This document shows positions 56,977 to 64,000 of a stretch of 64,000 nucleotides of DNA, piece by piece. The translations under genes and the position numbers were made by a program. The notes beneath the pieces are model-generated. The model saw only the letters and a program-made list of their open reading frames with translations, was not told where the DNA came from and searched no databases. The DNA is from Lutjanus erythropterus (Eukaryota > Chordata > Actinopteri > Lutjaniformes > Lutjanidae), in contig CM034601.1 of assembly GCA_020091685.1 (NCBI GenBank), positions 39,392,034-39,456,033 on the forward strand. The letters are read 5' to 3'. Numbering within the stretch: the first letter of the stretch is position 1; every line of letters starts with the position of its first letter.

Positions 56977-57144
56977 GTTATCTTAATTTTCTCCATCATC
57001 CAGTTCAAACCGGCTCGCTATGGGGACTACGTGTTCCCTCCCTGGGCTCAGGGGGTCGGCTGGGTCATCGCCCTGGCTTCCATCATATGGATTCCTTTGG
57101 GTGCCATTCACACACTGTGGGTGCTCCCTGGTTCATTCATGCAG
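56977..57144 (+). CDS. SLC6 transporter penultimate exon (TM12)
   Basis: The acceptor TTGTTGCAG ends at 56976 and the donor GTGACA starts at 57145. It is 168 nt, phase 0 at both ends, the size and phase I would expect for the TM12 exon of this family. No stop or frameshift, so it looks functional rather than pseudogenic. Confidence 0.88.
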
Positions 57145-60100
57145 GTGACATATATTTATTTTATTCATTTTTCCACCCAACAGTGCAGGTATAATGGTAA
57201 CCCTTTATTTCATGGGTTGTTAATAAGACTGACCTGCCACTGTCATAAGCATGACATGACACTGTAATTAAGATGGAATCTTTATGAATGTTTCTGTATC
57301 ATTATTAATGTAAGGTTGACATTGTTTGAGAGGTCTTTGTTTTGACAACTTGACATTAACCCAGACAACATAACCCGTGTTACGCCCCTCCCAGTCCTGG
57401 ACGCTTGAGACTGGCTGACATGGGGGGGTCGTCAGCTGATTGAGCTCACCTGGGCCTCTTAGCCTAAAAGCTGGGTCCTTTGTTCACTTTTTCTCCAACT
57501 TCCTCCAGCTGCCCTCCATGTTGTGTTGTTTTTGGTTTGTCTTATGAGTTGTGTTAGCTTTAGGTTAATAAAATATTCTTGTTTTTACAATAAACCCTTG
57601 GTGGACACATTCTTTGAGCTGGTTTGTGACAAATGGGGGCTCGTCTGGGATTTGAAACCTGTTTGGTAAGGAAAAAATCCAGCCTGTGACAAATGAGGAA
57701 TTGTTGATTAGTATGATCATGACCAATGTGGTTTTAACCCCTGTTAAGGTTTTATTTGTTCTGTTTAGACTGGTTATACTATAGTTACTTGAGTTTGTTT
57801 TTGGTGGATGTTTGAAGGGAGCAGCATCAGTCTCAAATGAGTTTAGGTTGCAAACCCATTTGTTCATTTACAATAAGAATTGGTGCATATAATTGGTGAA
57901 TATATTGCCACCTCTCAGTTTGTCAGAGCAACGTATCCCCTTTGTAGGCTGAAGTGGTTGATCTCGATAGGAGACCAACCAGTTTGTTGTTTTTGCACAG
58001 GGTGATGGACAGTGTGGGTAAAGACCATGTCTTGGGAGCATTTCCCTGGTTTCTGGAGGGTTGCCAGCTTCCTGGCTGCCTTTTGGTTCTGGTGGAATTA
58101 GTGTACCTCCCACAATTATCTGTCAGAAGACTAGGGTTGAGCTAGTTAGTTAGTGGAACTAGTTAGGGCTGGGGAGCCTGGCCTCCGTGGTGACTTGTTT
58201 TCACCATTGTACATGTTCCAGTGCCAACATAATTATTTGTTCCCTGGGTTTGTCATCTCCTCATATGGTTACTGTGGTCAGATCTGATTATCCACCTGGC
58301 ATGCCTTCAGATGGCTAGGCAGACATTAGAACTTGGTTTGGTAGTTTAAGAGCTTGAATGAGGAAGTGGTTATGTCATTTAGTTAGTGTTACAAGTTGGT
58401 AGTTTGTCTGTTAGCTTTTGTAAAGCAAGTGCAATAGCTCATGCTTTGTTTGGTTTTGTCTGTATAAGTTTTGTTGTAGCTTGGTTTCTTCTTTGTGGGC
58501 ATCTTGGGACGATTTGGTGGGCTAGTGAGCCTTTTCTTCATAGGAACCTTTGGAGATGCTACTTTGGTTTTGCACTTATGTTAATTCCAGTTTTGTGTGT
58601 TTGGTGGCTGAATTTTGTGAAGGCAGTGTTGAGTTCTGCTCATGTTTAAGAGCAACATTTTGACATGTAGTTTGGGCATGGGGATTTTGGCCTTGTGTCC
58701 TGCTGACCACAAACCTCACCTGTGTTCCTGCCAAACCATCATCTGAGGTGAGTACTGTTTTAACACTCTCTTGGTCTAAAATCATGTGCAATCCTATACA
58801 CCTGTCAACAATTTGTTCATATGGCTCATATTTGCAATTAAGCTGCCTCTTATTAGTAATTCCTCAGCCTTAAATTGCTCCTCAGGATCCAAGATTGCTG
58901 GGTGGGGGATTGAATCTGGTAAGGGGTATGATGGGGGTGGTATGTTCAGGTCACTGATCATGTGGGAGTGTGTTTGTAATATCCAGTCTGTCATAATGGG
59001 GACTAAAGGCTGCTGAAAATTTGGAGAAATGTTAGTTTTGCTTAGAGCTTTAGATTTTGTTCTGGTATTCACTTTGTCTTGTCTTACACATGTCAAGGTG
59101 GAACCTTGATCTTAAGAAAACATGCCATAGCAGGTCTAATTATCAAATTTTTAAAAACAATTTTGCTTCATGTGTTAACATTAAACTGTCATGGACACTG
59201 ACACCATTATAATTGTGTCCTGAGTATTTTCTTTGATCTCAGATATAGTGGTATATTCAGACTAGACCTAAAGATATCATTACGTTTTATTACACTGTCA
59301 AATGATTCTTATAATTTTAGGATGTCATTAAATGTTATCACACTGTCAAATGCTTTCACATACCTTACAGAAACATTATGCAAGAATTTGGTCATTTTTT
59401 GGAATTCTGCACGCTGGCAGTTTCAGAGTGAAATTAACTTTTCCACTTTTCGTAGCACAGCTCTGACCAGGACTCTGATCTGGAATATATTTTACAGAGA
59501 AAAGTCTCAACTCTCTTGTCTATGGAGTTTCTTGATGAAAAGACAGCTTTAGCGCTGCTTGTTGCTTAAGTAACCACTAACTGTTGCTGAGTGTGGCTGC
59601 CATTCGCTAGTTAGCTGTGTTAGCCATGCAGGTGGCAGTCCTGACTTGGTTGGTGTTTACACCCAAAGCACAGACACATTGGACAGCCAGGAGGAGGTTT
59701 TCAGGTCCAACCTGCACCACTGGAACTGAGGTCCAGGAAATTATGCATGACACTATTATAAAAGCGTTTGACAGTGTAACATCACCTACTGACCATTTAA
59801 GGTCTAGCTCAAATTGTACAATTAGAGTTGAGGCCAAGAAAAATATTCATGACACAATTATAATGATCATTATGGTCACAACACATAAAGCAATAAATAA
59901 AGTCCTGCCTCTTTTTCTATGTGCTCCAATAACAGAGCAAACTCTGTACCTTTACCTGGAAAAAGCGACATGTAGGGTCACATCTTAAGTTAGCGAATAG
60001 TCACCAAACTCTAGTTCACCAGCTATGTAATGATTTATGTAGAATAGCCAAATGCTAGCTAATTAGCTAGTACTGGTGAAAGTAACTAAGTATGCATTAC

Positions 60101-62088
60101 AAGGTGTAATGTACTAAATTACTTTTAAAATTATAGTTGAGCACTGAGTACAATTTAAATTAATATATATTATGTATGAGTAAGTTTTCATGTGTATTTT
60201 AGTAGCCAATCAGGTGATCTGATCACAAACGGGCCAGTGAGAAACAGCACATATGGATGGAAAACAAAACAAAATGCTGCAGCAGCACACGTTTGGAGTA
60301 AGGATGTTAATAATTAATTGATTAATTGCCATTAAGAATTTAACCAATTAAAAATGCATTCATGGATATTTAATTCATTCATTCATGGCAGTCATTCCCC
60401 TCATCTGGCTTTGCTGGTTTGTGTGGCGGAGCCATTTGTTGGATAAGTAAAATTGAACTTAAAATGGGGAAAAAATGACCAAAAAAAAGAAAGAAAATGA
60501 GGAAAAAATATTAATGATTAATTGATTGTTAGCAACTACTGGTTCAGGAAAACACACAAAATTTGCAACCCTGTGACATCAACAGTTAAAAGTAACTGAT
60601 ACTGACTAAATTTTGCAATGAATACTTTGTGCTTTTACTTCAGTATATTTTTAACACTAGTACTTTTACTTGTAATTGAGTAATATTTTAGGGATGTCAC
60701 AGTACTTGTACCTGAGTACAGATTTTCTGCACTATTTCTACCACTGGATATAAGTCTGTGATGTGAATTCTATGTCACTTTTACAAGTCCTCTGGTAACG
60801 TCTTAACCATCTTCAATATTTGAACATATTCATCATAAATGATCCAAGCACACAGCATATCTAAATACAAAAAACACAGGAAAAGAAGAAAGTTGACCGA
60901 GGCACCAAGCTTGCTCCACTGCCATTGGAGGAAGGGCATATTAGGCCTGCTATGACATGTTTATGACAGGACTGGTTAAGGTCAGGTTGTCGCATCTCAA
61001 ACAATGTCAGCTTTGTATTTAAATGACTGAATGGCAATATTACAATGTTACAGTTTCATTTAGCAGATGCTTTTATCAAGTGCGAAGGTGTTCATGTAAG
61101 AGCCGCTCTTCAGTCTTCTCTTAAAGACTGAGAGGGACTCAGTAGCTCGTTCCACCATTGGGGAGTCACAGACTGCAAGAGTCTAGCTAGTGACTTTGGA
61201 CCCTGGTGTGGTGGTTGAATCAGGTGTCTTTCACTGGCAGAGCGCACAGAGCAGGAGGGAGCATAGACCTGACTGAGGGAGTTCAGGTAGGTGGGGGCAG
61301 CTTTAGTTCCTGTTTTGTAGGCGAGTGTCAGGGTTTCAAATTGGATGTGGGCAGCGACTGGAAGCCAGTGGAGTGATCCGAACAGCGGGGTGACATGCTG
61401 TTTTTGGCTGATTGAAAACCAGATGTGCCGCCATGTTCTGGATCATCTGCAGAGGTTTCACCATGCAGGCAGGGAGGCCTGCCAGTCAAGAGATGCAGCA
61501 GACAATAAGTGATATTACAAGAGCCTGAACCAGGAGTTGTACTGCATGCTCAGAAAGGTAGGGTCTGATCTTCCTGATGTTGTTTAGGGAAAACTTAACA
61601 CAACCGAGCAATCGAGGCCACGTGGACCTTCAAGGTTAGTTGGTCGTCAATCATGATGCCCAAGTTTCAGGCAGATTTTGTTGGTGTGAGCTGGGTGGAT
61701 TCAAGTTGACTACTGATTTCTTGTTGTACAGAGGACTGACTGGGATGACAAGGAGAATGACAAGTCTTGAACATTTATAAAGACTCCTTCACGTCCATGA
61801 TAGTGTCATGTCAGTGTTATGTACATCCCTTCAAATAAAGTGTTACCCAGGTAGCACCCATATGCATGTGTTGCCATGTTATGTTCACAGAGAATCAAAT
61901 TGTGTGTTAATATTGTTGGTACATTTCTTCAACAGAAGCTGAAGCTGTCCATCAAACCATATGCACTGAATGAAATGCCAAAAATGGCATATTATGAGAG
62001 GGGGGGGAAGTGTGGAGAACCAGCCATAGCTGTCATCAGCTCCAACGTCCAGCTACCTGAAAAACCTCCTATGGAGACAAACCTCTGA
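56977..62088 (+). CDS. SLC6-family Na+/Cl- -coupled transporter, last two coding exons
   Basis: Exons 56977-57144 (56 residues) and 61936-62088 (50 residues plus TGA) join in phase 0. The first encodes TM12: VILIFSIIQFKPARYGDYVF, then PPWAQGVGWVIALASIIWIP and LWVLPGSFMQ. This pattern (an aromatic and PPWA...GW, a hydrophobic helix, IP, then a PGSF-type turn) is typical of the C-terminal end of SLC6 neurotransmitter/amino-acid symporters, which use Na+ and Cl- gradients at the plasma membrane. The cytosolic tail ends METNL, a class I PDZ-ligand pattern (T-x-L) like the ETHL end of GABA/betaine transporters. It lacks the DWGP tail motif of glycine and proline transporters. I cannot assign the member. 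TM1-TM11 (about 12 exons) are missing, presumably because of the gap at 56363. Confidence 0.85.
57193..57377. repeat. left end of a split MITE (GGTAACACTTTATTT type)
   Basis: ATGGTAACCCTTTATTTCATGG then CATAAGCATGACATGACAC resembles a fish MITE whose other end, CAAATAAAGTGTTACC, is found at 61834-61849. The two are separated by an LTR, the TACTT-rich element and a LINE fragment. Confidence 0.5.
57378..57631 (+). mobile_element. retroviral-type LTR (endogenous retrovirus or related), in SLC6 last intron
   Basis: Begins TGTTACGCCCC and ends TTTGTGACA, so the ends are near-mirrored (TGTTAC / GTGACA) with the TG...CA rule kept. A CCTAAAAG TATA-like word is at about 57473. AATAAA signals are at 57567-57572 and 57589-57594, consistent with the R region. 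A primer-binding site follows three bases later. No second LTR or gag/pol/env coding was found, so it is a remnant. Confidence 0.75.
57634..57651 (+). other. primer-binding site complementary to tRNA-Pro
   Basis: TGGGGGCTCG and then TCTGGGAT match the 18-base proline-tRNA primer site used by many gammaretroviruses with one mismatch (T for C at position 12). Its position just past the LTR end confirms the LTR assignment and orientation. Confidence 0.8.
57652..60071 (+). other. SLC6 last intron, segment after the primer-binding site
   Basis: The first 1-1.4 kb is G/T-rich and non-coding-looking and may be the leader or a deleted interior of the LTR element; the boundary is unknown. The stretch 59.1-60.0 kb shows short open frames without recognisable products. 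Confidence 0.4.
60072..60747. mobile_element. TACTT-rich non-autonomous element, uninterrupted copy
   Basis: TACTGGTGAAAGTAACTAAG at the left and TTTCTACCACTGG at the right are imperfect inverted ends. The interior parallels 9264-10060 (GTATGCATTACA; CAGTGAGAAACAGC versus CAATGAGAGCAG; GATTAATTGATTGTTAGCA). It lacks the three insertions found in the 7.7-10.1 kb copy. Confidence 0.65.
61060..61740 (-). mobile_element. L2/Rex-like LINE, C-terminal reverse transcriptase fragment
   Basis: Minus-strand translation gives LGIMIDDQLTLKVHVASIAR, IRKIRPYLSEHAVQLLVQAL, QNMAAHLVFNQPK, SLHWLPVAAHIQFET and SLSVFKRRLK. This is the classic tail of CR1/L2/Rex-group reverse transcriptases, broken by frameshifts and stops. 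It is antisense within the SLC6 last intron. Confidence 0.85.
61765..61851. repeat. right end of the split MITE
   Basis: TGATAGTGTCATGTCAGTG to CAAATAAAGTGTTACC mirrors the start at 57193. It is immediately upstream of the last SLC6 exon (starts 61936). Confidence 0.5.
61936..62088 (+). CDS. SLC6 transporter last exon (cytosolic tail)
   Basis: The acceptor CTTCAACAG ends at 61935. It reads KLKLSIKPYALNEMPKMAYY and ERGGKCGEPAIAVIS, then a Pro-rich end PEKPPMETNL and TGA at 62086-62088. KLKLSIKP fits the basic segment directly after TM12. The following tail is not one I recognise. Confidence 0.8.
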   Translation, partial: KLKLSIKPYALNEMPKMAYYERGGKCGEPAIAVISSNVQLPEKPPMETNL

Positions 62089-62640
62089 TACCTCAGTGCT
62101 TTGCACAATCATAATGTTCACCAAGCCACACAGAGCGGCAGACCTTAAAGCTCAAGTTAATCACAAATTACTGTCTGCCATTAGCTTTCAATCTTAACAC
62201 AAATTTCTGGTTAGAAAGTTAAAGAGAAGTAGGCTAATATAATAATTTACAGGACTGTGAAAATGTGTTGCTGCATATCTGCTATGCAGATATATTAAAG
62301 TGGCCATTGTCATGGGCCGATGAATTTGATTTGTGAGATTTTGTTGAATTCCTGCAAACAGTTTTGATAATTTTCATTGTGATATTGTGGAAACACAGTG
62401 TTTAGAGTCTGTTATGTTTGTGTACATCTGTAATATCTGGCCAACACCTCCTCTGATGTCCTGAGTGGAGCTCATGTTTCACTGCTCTCATTTGTGGCTT
62501 TTACTTTGCTAAGGCTGCCATCTTTTGGCCATGTCTGTTGATGCAATTATGAGCGTTGGTAAATTTGAGATCTGGCACTGTGCTTTTTTTAAATATTTTA
62601 GCTAATAAAATGACAAAAAATGACACTATTTAATGTTCAC
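62089..62640 (+). other. SLC6 transporter 3' UTR (approximate)
   Basis: Non-coding sequence after the TGA. AATAAA at 62604-62609 is a plausible polyadenylation signal. The right edge is inferred. Confidence 0.45.
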
Positions 62641-62680
62641 ATTTCAACTGCACATTTGTGTTGAACCAGGGGTCTTGAAA

Positions 62681-63466
62681 CAGGGGTCTGCAACTTGTGG
62701 CTCTAGAGCCACATGCAGCTCTTTATTTCCATATTTCTGGAAAGAAATATGGAAATGAATAATTATTTGTTTTTCTTAACATTCACATTATCATTTATCA
62801 TTGTTGTAGGTCTACGTCACAACAATGAAAAAGTTGAGAAAACTCAAACTTAAATACAACATCCTGCAATAGATTTTTGAGTATTGAGCCCAACTCAAAT
62901 TCTTAAGTTTTATCTAACTACAAATCTTTTGTTTGAGATAATTAACTTTTCTTCTTTGGATAAACTTACATTTTTGAATTTTATAAACTTGTATTTAAAA
63001 AAAATCTTTGTGTAAAGTGATTGAGGTGAAAGTGAAATTGTAATATTTTCGCTTAAAACCATTTAATTTCAGGCACCAAAATAAATCAGGTTCACAGCTC
63101 TATGTGACCAATTTTTTAAATACATATTTTTGAGTTTCTAAAACTCAAAGACTCAAGTTTATCTAAAAAAGAAAAGTAAATAATCTCTACTAAAGACTAT
63201 AGGTTAGCAAAACTTTTAAAGGTTTGTTTCCTAACTTTTGGGCTCAAATCTCAAAAATCTATTGCAGTACCTCACCTGGAAATGTCTCAGCTACTTTTTA
63301 CAGTGTTAACTGATTATTGATTCACCACCAAAAATGATTTTGTCAACTAAATTTTTCTGATCTTTCAGGGAAAATAAAAGTTGAGATAATCGTTGTGGCT
63401 CCAGACATTTTTTTTCTTTGTCTGACCATAAATGGCTCTTCTGATCATAAAGGTTGCAGACCCCTG
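62681..63466 (+). mobile_element. CAGGGGTCTGCA-family hAT-like MITE, full length (copy 5)
   Basis: Left end CAGGGGTCTGCAACTTGTGG then CTCTAGAGCCACATG, right end AAAGGTTGCAGACCCCTG. The interior has alternating mirrored TTTGAG / CTCAAA blocks. Flanking 8-mers (TCTTGAAA, CACTAAAA) do not match. It serves as the reference for the four other copies. Confidence 0.75.
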
Positions 63467-64000
63467 CACTAAAAACATAAACCACTGTGGACCAATTCAT
63501 TGTGGCTGGCTTATTTATTAGGTCAAATGCAACATTGCACTGCTGATAAAAATGAGATGGTTGTTAACAGAGGAGTACACGGGTCATGCAGCTCTATATA
63601 AGGTGTAATAAAAATCTGTCACAAAGTCCACAGCTTGTATTATGTCTTACCTCTGCAATAACAGTCTGTCTGGTCAACATAAAACAAACCATAACTTCCT
63701 TCTGGGCAATCAGTTTTATTTATTTATTGAAGGAGAAATTTCCACTGAAAGGTACACATTTCTAGGGTATACATGTGCACAGAGTTAGTTTTTTCCCCCC
63801 AACAGAAGTTGCCAGTGTTTCCCTCTCATAACTCCTCATAAATGAATCCAAAGTGCAGAACAACTGAAATTACACAGGCAAAAAGGTGGGTTGTAGAAAC
63901 TTGTGTGCTTTAACAGAGAAGGCTTTGTCTCTTTTATGTTTCCTGATTCCTTATATGAGATTGAAAACTGAGTATATCCAAACTTGGGTGACTGAATGTG
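63467..64000. other. 3' flank without recognised features
   Basis: AT-rich, no gene, splice-framed exon or repeat that I can name. Confidence 0.4.

Noticed and set aside
58386..58649. Hydrophobic 87-residue frame after the LTR as a possible retroviral gene
   Set aside because: No gag, pol or env motif; composition reflects G/T-rich sequence.
59617..59988. 123-residue + frame in the SLC6 intron
   Set aside because: No recognisable domain; lies in repeat-like intronic sequence and starts at a non-ATG codon.
62681..63466. 8-bp target duplication around the full-length MITE
   Set aside because: Flanks TCTTGAAA and CACTAAAA do not match.

Overview
The window is vertebrate nuclear DNA, most probably from a teleost fish. 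Genes are split into short exons by GT-AG introns. The spacers are full of element families familiar from teleost genomes: many short non-autonomous hAT and TTAA-flanked elements, L2/Rex-like and L1-like LINE fragments, minisatellites and (TTA)n or (CA)n runs. No operons, CRISPR arrays, tRNA or rRNA genes were seen. Family assignments come from recognising the translated exons; no database search was run.

Region 1 (1-2.2 kb) is repeat-bearing upstream DNA with a CTCF-like motif at 2092-2105. Region 2 (about 2.2-21.6 kb, + strand) is a complete ggnbp2 gene (gametogenetin-binding protein 2). It has one 5' UTR exon and 13 coding exons, all with GT-AG junctions and matching phases, and encodes 679 residues. 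Its introns carry a nested transposon cluster (7.7-10.1 kb), an antisense L1-type LINE (11.8-13.3 kb) and several MITEs. Region 3 (21.6-25.2 kb) is intergenic, with paired repeats, a (TTA)n run and a 21-bp minisatellite.

Region 4 (25.27-53.16 kb, + strand) is the 5' part of dhrs11, a short-chain dehydrogenase/reductase. Three coding exons give 145 residues: the Rossmann half with the cofactor motif and NNAG, but not the catalytic Ser-Tyr-Lys part. Intron 1 is about 26.6 kb and consists largely of transposon relics. ggnbp2 followed by dhrs11 on the same strand matches the order on human 17q12, which supports both identifications.

Region 5 is a 388-base assembly gap (56363-56750). Beyond it, still on the + strand, are only the last two coding exons of a different gene, an SLC6 sodium/chloride-coupled transporter (56977-57144 and 61936-62088). 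Neither the rest of dhrs11 nor the first part of the SLC6 gene is visible, and 388 bases cannot hold both. The gap is therefore probably a misjoin, a badly undersized gap, or a real rearrangement breakpoint. The last SLC6 intron holds a solo-like retroviral LTR with a tRNA-Pro-type primer-binding site, an antisense L2/Rex-like LINE and two ends that look like one split MITE. The window ends in a 3' flank with another full-length hAT-like MITE.

The most notable points are the two-gene truncation at the gap, the nested transposons with an informative uninterrupted sister copy, the LTR with its primer site, and a GC-rich open island just upstream of dhrs11 exon 2. I found no convincing new biological system.
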